From Deltaproteobacteria bacterium (GTDB taxonomy: Bacteria > Desulfobacterota > Desulfobacteria > Desulfobacterales > UBA11574), in contig JAFDHQ010000010.1 of the NCBI GenBank assembly GCA_019308685.1, positions 1 to 37,537 on the forward strand: 37,537 nucleotides of DNA, read 5' to 3'. Shown piece by piece: positions 1 to 8,841 of this stretch. The position numbers were made by a program, and so were the translations under genes. Under the pieces are notes generated by a model, which had not been told where the DNA came from, did not search any database, and worked only from the letters and a program-made list of their open reading frames with translations. Within the stretch, counting starts at the first letter, position 1; each line of letters starts with the position of its first letter.

Positions 1-894
1 ATAGGACTTCCTGTTGACTCTTTAGGTCAGGAGTATTCTGATGAAGTGAGTGGTAAAGTAAAAAAAGATAGACTTCTTGCCGAAAAATTTGACGGTTACC
101 TCGGTGTAATGGATAGATATTACAATCATTATATATTGATTCCCGGCGGTGAATATATTGTCGGAGCTAAAAAGCCCGGAAAGGATGAAAAACCCGAGCA
201 ATTGATCTCATTATCCCCTTTTTATATTGGCAGATTCCCGGTAACTAACGGACTTTTCCAAATATTTGTTGAGAAAACAGGATATAAAACTGCGGCAGAA
301 AAAATTGGATATGGAAATGTTTATTATGGGCGTTTTCAAAGAAAAGAAGATGAGACAACCGGTTTAATAACATCTACTTGGAATTCCTCTCTGTATTGCG
401 AAACCGTGGAAGGAGCTTGCTGGTATCAGCCGTGTGGTCCCGGCAGCACGGTTCACAATAAAAGAAATCACCCCGTGGTTCAAATCAGCCTTGAAGATGC
501 TATGGCTTTTGCAGCATGGACCGGTAAAAGACTCCCCACTGAAAATGAATGGGAGGCCGCATCAAGAACTACAAAGGGATGGATATTACCATGGGGAAAA
601 GAATGGAAAAAATATACGTGCAACATTGAAGATAGTTGTACTGGCGACACAACCCCAGTGGAAAAATACGCAGAATTTGAAAACGATTTTGGGGTCGTTG
701 ATACCATCGGAAATATTTTAGAATGGACATTGGACAATTTTACAGAGCCGTCGGATAATAAAAATAAATATAGATATCATATCGCAAAAGGTGGAAGCTG
801 GATATCAGGAGATGACATCAGATTATTCAGCCGCTTCAAGATAACGCCTGAATCTCATTCTAACATCCTTGGATTCAGGTGTGTTGCCCATTAA
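1..894 (+). CDS. SUMF1 / formylglycine-generating-enzyme-fold domain protein, 5'-truncated by window edge
   Basis: ORF track starts at GTG 46, but the frame is open to base 1 (IGLPVDSLGQEYSDE-VSGKVKK...). SUMF1-type motifs: PFYIGRFPVTNGLFQIF, HPVVQISLEDAMAFAAWTGKRLPTENEWEAASR, GNILEWT, AKGGSW...GFRC. No Cys pair typical of catalytic FGE in the GGSW...GFR segment. Confidence 0.85.
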   Translation: MGLPVDSLGQEYSDEVSGKVKKDRLLAEKFDGYLGVMDRYYNHYILIPGGEYIVGAKKPGKDEKPEQLISLSPFYIGRFPVTNGLFQIFVEKTGYKTAAEKIGYGNVYYGRFQRKEDETTGLITSTWNSSLYCETVEGACWYQPCGPGSTVHNKRNHPVVQISLEDAMAFAAWTGKRLPTENEWEAASRTTKGWILPWGKEWKKYTCNIEDSCTGDTTPVEKYAEFENDFGVVDTIGNILEWTLDNFTEPSDNKNKYRYHIAKGGSWISGDDIRLFSRFKITPESHSNILGFRCVAH

Positions 895-944
895 TTTTGA
901 TAAATCGGGAATACAAAACTTGCCTTGATATCTCCCTTGGCCCC

Positions 945-1053
945 GGCGGCGTTCTCCCTCGTTTTTAATCCTCGATATAGCGCGCTATGCCTGCGGTTGA
1001 AAACTCGCTCGGGCTTTGCCGAAAACCAAAATCTACCATTTCTAAATGGATAC
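945..1053. repeat. Intergenic imperfect hairpin with perfect 12-bp palindromic core
   Basis: ATAGCGCGCTAT at 977-988 flanked by degenerate arms (GGCGGCGTTCTCCCTCGTTTTTAATCC / GCGGTTGAAAACTCGCTCGGGCTTTGCC), then CATTTCTAAATGGATAC (1037-1053). Confidence 0.45.
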
Positions 1054-1340
1054 TAATTAAGAAAAATCAATTCTTTTTTGCTTTAACACCCTCACTTCAA
1101 TGCCCGCCTGGGTTTGAAAACAGAATTGCGGTTAGACACTCAAAAGCAAAGATGGTTCATATGTTATGAATATTGCATAAAGCTTTTCAAAATGTGAAGT
1201 GTATTACATAAAATTGATAAATAAAGTACATAATATTCCATTAAAAAATCCCTGTCAAATTGTCCAACCATTTGAATTCATTATATTTAATATCAAAGAC
1301 CCAACTGTGCATGGTTTTTGCTATCTTAAGATTGATAAAC

Positions 1341-1470
1341 TCGTAAAAAGTCCGATTTAGACGGTTTCGTAAAAAGTTCAAATTCAAGGCGTGCAAATTT
1401 TGTAATCATGAGGCGTACTTATCGTACGTTGAATGATTGCGAAATAGTGAAAATATAACCGCTTAAAAAG
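1341..1470. repeat. Intergenic imperfect-palindrome repeat element
   Basis: TCGTAAAAAGT direct repeats at 1341-1351 and 1367-1377, followed by a 49-bp imperfect palindrome ATTTTGTAATCATGAGGCGTACTTATCGTACGTTGAATGATTGCGAAAT (1397-1445). Confidence 0.6.
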
Positions 1471-1573
1471 TATTTTGTAAAAAAAAATGATTATACCGGA
1501 AGCTTGTTTGAAATCGAATTGTTAAAAAAACTAAACGGTTACAAATTATTTTGTTATAAAACATTCTACTAAA

Positions 1574-2821
1574 ATGTTCGGCTTCAATAAGGATTTTATG
1601 GTTATGAATGATAGACCAACAGCAACAAATATAACCTTACATAAGAAAAAAGATAAATTGTGCCCGGATAGAATATGGATAATATCTAAAGGTAGATATA
1701 CAAATTTTGATTTGAGCCGGATTTGGGAGGGAGTTAAAAAACAGACGGCAATGGTATATAACATATCCGAGTTGGCCAGGTATTTGCTTAATCCCAATCC
1801 TCTTCAAATAAAAAAAAAGCTGGTTGGATGTGAAATTCATTATCGCACGCCTCTTTATAACGTAAAAGAAAATATCAGGAAACTATTACCACAAAAATTG
1901 CGCGGACTGTTAAAAGATAATCAAATCCCAGTTGAAGTGCTCAAATCAGATTGGGATACAGACAACAGTCCTGGTAAAGACGATAATTTTGAGTCCCATT
2001 TAAATAAAATAACAGAACTATTAAGACCTTATAATCCTATAATAAAAAGCCTAAACAAAATAGATCCAAGTAAAGTATTTGATGTGGTCGGAATTTGTGA
2101 GGATATTGGAGGGCATCTTTCAAATTTAAATATTCCGGGGAGTATAATGGATAAACTTAATTATATCAGAGCGAATATCTCGAAAGATGTCGGAGTCATC
2201 CTTGAAAAAGCTTATATTGCCGACGGATTGTTTGAGATGAAAGGATTCAATTTCAAATCCTTTGATAAAAATAAATCATTTCGGTTAATCAGATTTTTAA
2301 TAAACGGAATATCAAAAGCCTGTGTTCTCGATTCTGATAATAAAGTTGAATTCTGGATTGATGACATTAAACTTGTTCAATACATGCTGTTGTTTGATCA
2401 ATTAATTGAAATAGATCCGAAATTGAATAGTTCTCTTAGCCTGTGCACTGCCGGAAAAGCAGAACCACTGAAACTCCTTTTTAGCAAACCCCTTGAGATC
2501 GATTATTCCGAAGCTCATCTGCCTGAAGTATATAAAGGGGTGTTTGAGAAACTTAATATAGGGGCAAGTAAAAAAAATGTGGTTAAGCGTGTGTTAAATA
2601 AATCTCAAGTTGGAATTTCGTTCAACTATGTTCCTATGTCCGTTTATGATAAAAGGAGGTTATTTGTCAATTTTTCTGTGATGCATAATTTTAAAGCTCT
2701 TGAGCCCATAAAAAATGATTTGCCTCTGGTATATTCAGAAATTAATAAGATAGCTTCTGTGACCGAAGCAGGAAAATTTTATTTGTTGGACTCTTTCAGG
2801 GGATACAAAGATGACAAGTGA
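1574..2821 (+). CDS. Uncharacterised protein, coupled to downstream LonB-like protease
   Basis: 415-aa ORF, no family recognised. Stop (2819-2821) overlaps the ATG of the next gene at 2811. AAGGA upstream of ATG 1598/1604 suggests the true start may be 24-30 nt inside the ORF call. Confidence 0.8.
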   Translation: MFGFNKDFMVMNDRPTATNITLHKKKDKLCPDRIWIISKGRYTNFDLSRIWEGVKKQTAMVYNISELARYLLNPNPLQIKKKLVGCEIHYRTPLYNVKENIRKLLPQKLRGLLKDNQIPVEVLKSDWDTDNSPGKDDNFESHLNKITELLRPYNPIIKSLNKIDPSKVFDVVGICEDIGGHLSNLNIPGSIMDKLNYIRANISKDVGVILEKAYIADGLFEMKGFNFKSFDKNKSFRLIRFLINGISKACVLDSDNKVEFWIDDIKLVQYMLLFDQLIEIDPKLNSSLSLCTAGKAEPLKLLFSKPLEIDYSEAHLPEVYKGVFEKLNIGASKKNVVKRVLNKSQVGISFNYVPMSVYDKRRLFVNFSVMHNFKALEPIKNDLPLVYSEINKIASVTEAGKFYLLDSFRGYKDDK

Positions 2822-5075
2822 TTATAAAGAAAATGATTACGCCTGGATAAAAGAGTTGATGCATTATCCTCAGACTCTGGAACAACAGCTTTCTTTTTTT
2901 AAGGATACCTCCAAAATTCCAGTGCCGAAAGACCCCATCGAACAGGTGATCTTTCAGGATAAAGCCAAAAGGGCCATAAGGAAAATCGCTCAAAACAAAG
3001 GACATATCCTTATGGTCGGAAGACCGGGGACTGGGAAATCAATGCTTGCGAATATGTTTAACCAAGTTATTGATAAGTCGCTTGGAGACTATTTAAGGCC
3101 CAAGCAATCTATTGTGGCCTACCCGGGGAAAGATAAAAATAACATACGAATTGCCTATGAAAATTCTGAAAAAATAGATGACCGGATTGCAGAGATAACT
3201 AACAGGATAGTATCTGTAGAAGAAAGTATGGATGATTTCAGTCTTTCTGATCAGATAAATGCCGCCAGGAAAGTAAAAAAATACCTGCTTTGGGCCACAG
3301 GTATTGGTGTTATTGCCGGCTTTTTCTTTGCTCCGGCATTTATTGCCACAGGACTAACCGGTATCGGTGCAATATTCATGTACATGCAGGAGAGTAATTA
3401 CAGAGTGCAGGAGAAAATACAAAATGAGGCCTTTACCGGTAAAAAAAACGCTGTCAAGCATCTATATGATATGGTTCCGGAGGTTTTATACGATCCCAGA
3501 AAAGATAATGGGTTAATGGCTAGAATATCCGAACCGGATTCCAGAAATATGAAAGGAGGGTTCAGACATGATCCCTACCAGTCAGGCAATCTTCATACCC
3601 CGGCTCATAAGCGGGCGTATTTGGGCGCCCACGCAAAGTCTCCGATTATTTACATTGATGAGTTAAAAACACTTATTAAGGTGGGGTATATGTCTGACCT
3701 GCTGGAGATAATGCAGAACAAAAAGTTTATTCTTGAAGGTGGCAGGAACACAGGAAGCGGTTCTGCGGATCGGTCGGAAAATCATTTAAAAGCCGATAAT
3801 ATAATCGTTGCCTGCTGCAATCATGATACTCTGGAATTTCTTCAGAAAGAAGGAGATGGTGCTTTTCTCAGTAGAATAGAAGACAAAGGAGAAATTATTC
3901 ATTTGGAAAGTGCAGTTCCTGAAACATCGAAAAATATCGAACAGGTTGTACAATATGTAAAGCAGGAAATACTTAATCTTGGGGAAGAATTCAAGGATGC
4001 CTGGGAAGGGGTTATAGAAAAGGAAGGTTACGAAGGGGTCAGGAAAAGAAGTGAGCACATATTCGGTAAACGTCTTCCTGATGATTACAAATTGAAGGAG
4101 CGAGAGTTTTCCAGAGATGCTGTTTTGGAAATAATAAAGGAGCTTCGATGTCGTGCGTCAGATAAAAAATTAAGCAGTATCCTAAGACCGATAAATGGTA
4201 TAATCAAGACTGCCGAGTTTGAGGCAATACTCGATAATGCCCAATTGGTTTTGCCGGAACATGTTAGGCGTGCTCTGGATAAGCATTTAAGCCTTGAGGG
4301 AGAAATCTCCAAAGAAATGGTTAAGCACAAGAAGGATCTTAAGAAATACATCGGCGCAATGACGGATTCTATCGGTTATGTTGTGGGCTTGGCAGTAAAT
4401 TATTCAAAATCGAGCGGGCAAATGTTCGGCCAACCGTTGCCGATCCATTGCCAAATTAATGCAGGAGGTTCAGACACGGTTGTTGCCCCCGGCAGAATCG
4501 GTGATATTGCCAAGGGTGCTGCTCAGAATGTTAGAGCTTCAATAAAAAAAGTATTGCAGAAAATCGGGGCACCTTATGTGGGATATGAAATGCATGTGGA
4601 GTATATACAGGCCCATAGTGGTGTGGAGGGGGATAGTGCTTCCGTTGCCATGGATATTGCAATTATATCAGATTATATAAAGCAGCCGGTCAATCAAAAA
4701 ATAGGAGTAACCGGCTCCCTGACGGGTGATATTATTCTGGCTGTCGGAGGAGTTACTGAAAAAATTATATCCATAATGGATCCTGTTCTTGGAATGGAAG
4801 GCGCATGCATTCCTTGGCAGAACAAGCACGACATAGAACCCCTTTTAATAAACACAGAATATGAATATATCCAGAATGAAGAAGTCCCGGGCATTAGAAT
4901 CTACAGGGTTCAAAACAAAAAGGATCCTTTTGACATATATTTTTGCAAGACGAAATATAATGCTTATCAGATATTGATGGGCCTGGACAAACAAGAAGTT
5001 GAAACTAGGATGACCATGAGAAGTAAGGAAGATTTAGAGTTTATTCAAAGAATGAAAGGCACGTTGCCCAATTGA
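2811..5075 (+). CDS. LonB-type (archaeal-like) membrane-anchored ATP-dependent Lon protease, S16 family
   Basis: Walker A GRPGTGKSMLAN, Walker B PIIYIDEL, sensor-1 region NIIVACCNHD. Hydrophobic segment KKYLLWATGIGVIAGFFFAPAFIATGLTGIGAIFMYM between Walker A and B. Protease motif HSGVEGDSASVAMD (Ser codon 4635-4637) and VGGVTEKI (Lys). Confidence 0.9.
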   Translation: MTSDYKENDYAWIKELMHYPQTLEQQLSFFKDTSKIPVPKDPIEQVIFQDKAKRAIRKIAQNKGHILMVGRPGTGKSMLANMFNQVIDKSLGDYLRPKQSIVAYPGKDKNNIRIAYENSEKIDDRIAEITNRIVSVEESMDDFSLSDQINAARKVKKYLLWATGIGVIAGFFFAPAFIATGLTGIGAIFMYMQESNYRVQEKIQNEAFTGKKNAVKHLYDMVPEVLYDPRKDNGLMARISEPDSRNMKGGFRHDPYQSGNLHTPAHKRAYLGAHAKSPIIYIDELKTLIKVGYMSDLLEIMQNKKFILEGGRNTGSGSADRSENHLKADNIIVACCNHDTLEFLQKEGDGAFLSRIEDKGEIIHLESAVPETSKNIEQVVQYVKQEILNLGEEFKDAWEGVIEKEGYEGVRKRSEHIFGKRLPDDYKLKEREFSRDAVLEIIKELRCRASDKKLSSILRPINGIIKTAEFEAILDNAQLVLPEHVRRALDKHLSLEGEISKEMVKHKKDLKKYIGAMTDSIGYVVGLAVNYSKSSGQMFGQPLPIHCQINAGGSDTVVAPGRIGDIAKGAAQNVRASIKKVLQKIGAPYVGYEMHVEYIQAHSGVEGDSASVAMDIAIISDYIKQPVNQKIGVTGSLTGDIILAVGGVTEKIISIMDPVLGMEGACIPWQNKHDIEPLLINTEYEYIQNEEVPGIRIYRVQNKKDPFDIYFCKTKYNAYQILMGLDKQEVETRMTMRSKEDLEFIQRMKGTLPN

Positions 5076-5299
5076 GGCCCCCCGTTAAGGGCGAATCAAT
5101 ATCATCATTTAATACACCAGTACCAGAATTTTTTTCAGATGCTACAATAGCCTGTCAGTTTATTGTTATTATCTGTCAATAATTTGCCATCAAACCTACC
5201 CGATTAAAAGCCCGAGTTTATGAGTAATATATGTTGTATCTTATTGATATCATATAATTTTTTACATTTCCGTTTAATTCCGTCGAAATAATTACAAAT

Positions 5300-5315
5300 C
5301 GGCACATATGTTGCA
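5300..5315 (+). promoter_or_regulatory. Putative sigma-54 (-24/-12) promoter upstream of the PilB-like ATPase
   Basis: cGGCAC-atatg-TTGCA, with GG (5301-5302) and GC (5313-5314) separated by exactly 10 nt; close to consensus TGGCAC-N5-TTGCW. Intergenic, about 104 nt before ATG 5419. Confidence 0.6.
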
Positions 5316-5418
5316 GACAAATATAAAAATCAAATTTAATCTCATTTATAAATTATCCGTTAAGCCTTACAGCCGCGATATATAAAATTGCGAAGCGATT
5401 TTATTAAAATAATAATAA

Positions 5419-7665
5419 ATGGCAAAAACAATACCCATGCAAAATAATAATCCTGCCAAGACGATCCCGTCAAGGAAATCAAGCCTGAAATCGACCATCA
5501 TGGATCAATCCGGAGCTGGAAAGGTCAAGATTGGAGAGATTTTATGCAAAGAGGGCTACATTACCGGCACCCAACTGGAAGATGCTCTAAACTATCAGAA
5601 AAAAAATAAGGGGCGCCTGGGAAACATACTGATTAAACTCGGATATATCGAAGATGATACCATTGTAAGTGTTCTGAGCCGTATCCATAACTATCCTGCC
5701 GTATTATTATCAAAAACAACGCCTGATCCCGAAGCCATCAAGCTCGTACCGTATGAAATGGCTAAAAAATACTTGGCTTTTCCTATTAGATTCAAAGGAG
5801 AAGATCTTGTCGTTACCATGGCGGAGCCGACCGACACCTCTGCTGTTGCTGATTTGCAGAACGAAGTTCAAAAAAGCATCAGTATCAGTATTTCTACCGA
5901 GAAAGATATCATTGAGGCATACAGAACTCATTATAAAATAGAGGATGAAGAGTATAACAGTTTACTTGGCCAAAAAGAGGTAGTCTCCGAAGAAGAAGAT
6001 GAACCTGTTGCATTAGTCGATGACTTCGGTTCACTGGTTTCCGAGGCTGTGGGGGAGTTGGAGTTAGTAGATACAGGAAGCATCGACGTTGCAGATGAAT
6101 ACACGGCATCTGATGCTCCCATTATAAAACTGGTGAACGGCATTCTGGTAAAAGCCATTAATGAGGGCGTTAGCGATATTCATATCGAACCTTTTGAGAC
6201 GATGTTGCAGGTAAGATATAGACTGGATGGCTACCTTTTTAAATCCATGAATCTGCCCACCACTATAAAAAATGCTGTAAATTCAAGACTTAAAATTTTA
6301 GCCGGACTTAATATCGCCGAACGTCGTGTACCGCAGGACGGCAGGATAAAAATGAACTTCGGGAAAAGAAAGACCATCGATTTTCGCGTTTCTACATTGC
6401 CGACCCTTTTTGGTGAGAGCATTGTCATGCGTGTCCTTGACCAGAGCTCACTTAGTGTAGATCTCACTAGAATGGGGTTTGAAAAAGAAACGCTTAATAC
6501 ACTTGAACGTTGTATTTTCCGACCTTATGGTATGCTGCTTGTTACCGGCCCCACCGGAAGCGGTAAGACAACTACTTTATACTCGGTTCTAAACAAACTG
6601 AATAGAGAGGATAATAAAATACTTACGGTTGAGGATCCAGTAGAATTTAACTTCAGGGGAATCAATCAGGTGAATGTCAAAGATGATGTGGGAATGACAT
6701 TTGCTTCGGCTCTCAAGGCCTTCTTACGCCAGGACCCTGATATTATTATGGTGGGTGAAATTAGAGATTTGGAAACTGCCGAGATCGCCATAAAGGCCGC
6801 CATGACGGGACATCTGGTTTTCAGTACACTCCACACAAACGACTGTCCTTCAACTGTTGGACGTCTTTTGGATATCGGCATACCGTCCTATCTGGTGGCA
6901 TCTTCATTGACAATGGTTCTTTCTCAACGCCTCGCACGAAAACTTTGTCCCAAATGTAAGGTTAAGGATAAAAATTTTAATCCGGCCGAATTGGAAGATA
7001 TGGGATTCTCCTCAGATGAAATATCCAAGCTTGAAATATACGGACCCGGGGGGTGTTCAGAATGTATGGGTGCCGGGTATAGAGGGCGCGTCGGGCTGTT
7101 TGAACTTATGGAGGTAACCGATAGGATTTCCAGAATAATCAGTGCCCAGGTGTCGGAAGACCAATTGAGAAAGACCGCGTTACTGGAAGGCATGGTTACC
7201 TTAAGAGATGCAGGTCTGGAAAAAATACGTCAGGGGGTGACTTCTGTCGAGGAAATATTGAAGCGGACAACCGTAACCAAAAGCGCCGTTCCCGCATATC
7301 TTGCTGATCCTGAAGTAGAGCAATATGAAAACAAAGCCGTCATTTTCCGGGAAGGTAATAGGGGATCGGACTTTTTTAAACTAATCAAAGGTGAATTAGT
7401 TGTAGTGAGAAACGGCAAAAAGATCGCCGATATTATGCAACCCGGAGAATATTTCGGAGAAATATCAGCCATAACCGGCAAGCCGAGGTCTGAAACAGTG
7501 ATGTCAAGAGGCAATTCGGTTGTCCAACGCTTTCCGGGTGATAAGTTGCCTGAAATCATCGAAAAATATCCGGATATCACGACAAAATTATTAGAAATAA
7601 ATGCTGATCGTCTAAATCATGCACATAATATTATTGTAAATATTATGAATAAAAAAATGCCATGA
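5419..7665 (+). CDS. PilB/GspE-family type IV pilus/type II secretion ATPase with N-terminal MshEN-like domain and C-terminal cyclic-nucleotide-binding domain
   Basis: MshEN-like KIGEILCKEGYITGTQLEDALNYQ...RLGNILIKLGYI; Walker A GPTGSGKTTTLY; VGEIRDLETAEIAIKAAMTGHLVFSTLHTND; CPKC...CSEC zinc motif; C-terminal cNBD with phosphate-cassette-like FGEISAITGKPRSETV. Confidence 0.9.
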   Translation: MAKTIPMQNNNPAKTIPSRKSSLKSTIMDQSGAGKVKIGEILCKEGYITGTQLEDALNYQKKNKGRLGNILIKLGYIEDDTIVSVLSRIHNYPAVLLSKTTPDPEAIKLVPYEMAKKYLAFPIRFKGEDLVVTMAEPTDTSAVADLQNEVQKSISISISTEKDIIEAYRTHYKIEDEEYNSLLGQKEVVSEEEDEPVALVDDFGSLVSEAVGELELVDTGSIDVADEYTASDAPIIKLVNGILVKAINEGVSDIHIEPFETMLQVRYRLDGYLFKSMNLPTTIKNAVNSRLKILAGLNIAERRVPQDGRIKMNFGKRKTIDFRVSTLPTLFGESIVMRVLDQSSLSVDLTRMGFEKETLNTLERCIFRPYGMLLVTGPTGSGKTTTLYSVLNKLNREDNKILTVEDPVEFNFRGINQVNVKDDVGMTFASALKAFLRQDPDIIMVGEIRDLETAEIAIKAAMTGHLVFSTLHTNDCPSTVGRLLDIGIPSYLVASSLTMVLSQRLARKLCPKCKVKDKNFNPAELEDMGFSSDEISKLEIYGPGGCSECMGAGYRGRVGLFELMEVTDRISRIISAQVSEDQLRKTALLEGMVTLRDAGLEKIRQGVTSVEEILKRTTVTKSAVPAYLADPEVEQYENKAVIFREGNRGSDFFKLIKGELVVVRNGKKIADIMQPGEYFGEISAITGKPRSETVMSRGNSVVQRFPGDKLPEIIEKYPDITTKLLEINADRLNHAHNIIVNIMNKKMP

Positions 7666-8723
7666 AAATAAAATGTTCGAAATGCAACAAGGTATATAAA
7701 ATTCCAGACGAGAAACTTCCGGCCGGGAAAAAGTATGCCGTTCAATGTCCGGCCTGCAAAAACCGTATCGTAATCGATTTGCAGTCTCAGCCAACACAAA
7801 AACAATCTCTTAACACGTCAAAATCCGTTGAAAAAAAGGAGACGGTCTTATCGTTGGGCCAAAAGCGTCCCAGCGGCATGACTCTAAAATACGGTATTTT
7901 ACGATCATTGGGTGATTTACCGGCCATGCCTCATATTGTGCAAAAGGCCCAAGAGATTATTGCGAAACCGGATTCAAATTTGAAGGAGCTTTCGAGTCTA
8001 ATAGAGATAGAACAGGCAATCGCAACCAGAGTTTTGAAATTGGCGAATTCTACATATTACGGTTTAAGCGGAAAGGTTTCTTCGGTTCAGCATGCGTCTG
8101 TTTTGCTGGGGTATAAAACTCTTGGAGAACTCATAACAGTGGCGGGTATTTCAGGCCTGATGGATAAGAATCTGAACGGATACGATTTGAGTTCGGAAGA
8201 TCTGTGGCGACATTCCATAGCTGTTGCCGTTGGTTCACGGATTATTGCGGGCAGGAAAGATCCGGAATTCGGTAATGAAGCATTTTTTGCAGGACTGGTG
8301 CATGACGCGGGAAAAGTTGTACTTGATCAACATGTTTACGAAAGAAAGGACGATTTTGAAACGTTTATGGGAAATGGTCAACATACTTTCCTGAGTGCTG
8401 AAAAAGAGATTCTGGGATTCGATCACTCAGAAATGGCCTTTGAATTATGTCAGAAATGGCAGATTCCTTCAAATCAAAGCGATGCCATAAAATTTCATCA
8501 TTGTCCCTCAAAATCCGAAGGCAATGAATTGGCTTACATACTTCATCTGGCAGATTTTATCGCAATGATGAACGGATATGGAGCAGGTCAGGACAGTTCA
8601 ATGTATCAGATGGAAGAAGGAACCCTGGAATTTTTGTCCCTGCAAGATAAAGATCTAAATGACATCCAGAGTCAAGTTATTGAATCTGTTGAAAAAATGT
8701 TGCAAGAGATACCTTCCGGTTGA
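7662..8723 (+). CDS. HDOD-domain signalling protein with N-terminal MJ0042-type zinc ribbon
   Basis: ATGA overlap with previous gene. N-terminus MKIKCSKCNKVYKIPDEKLPAGKKYAVQCPACKNRI (CxxC...CxxC). HDOD features LPAMPHIVQKAQEII, LSSLIEIEQAIATRVLKLANSTYYGL, HSIAVAVGSRIIA, FFAGLVHDAGKVVLDQ. Confidence 0.88.
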   Translation: MKIKCSKCNKVYKIPDEKLPAGKKYAVQCPACKNRIVIDLQSQPTQKQSLNTSKSVEKKETVLSLGQKRPSGMTLKYGILRSLGDLPAMPHIVQKAQEIIAKPDSNLKELSSLIEIEQAIATRVLKLANSTYYGLSGKVSSVQHASVLLGYKTLGELITVAGISGLMDKNLNGYDLSSEDLWRHSIAVAVGSRIIAGRKDPEFGNEAFFAGLVHDAGKVVLDQHVYERKDDFETFMGNGQHTFLSAEKEILGFDHSEMAFELCQKWQIPSNQSDAIKFHHCPSKSEGNELAYILHLADFIAMMNGYGAGQDSSMYQMEEGTLEFLSLQDKDLNDIQSQVIESVEKMLQEIPSG

Positions 8724-8841
8724 TCGATCAACTGAAATGTTTTATTTTAAAAAATCAAAGTTAAGAACGCATAAAACAGGTAAACTCTAAGGGCAACCCC
8801 CTGATAAAAATCTCGATATATCAAATAAGCAAATTATAGAT

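Noticed and set aside
8719-8732. Perfect 14-bp palindrome GTTGATCGATCAAC at the end of the HDOD gene
   Set aside because: Overlaps the stop codon, has no loop and no clean U-tract; could be chance. Not called as a terminator.
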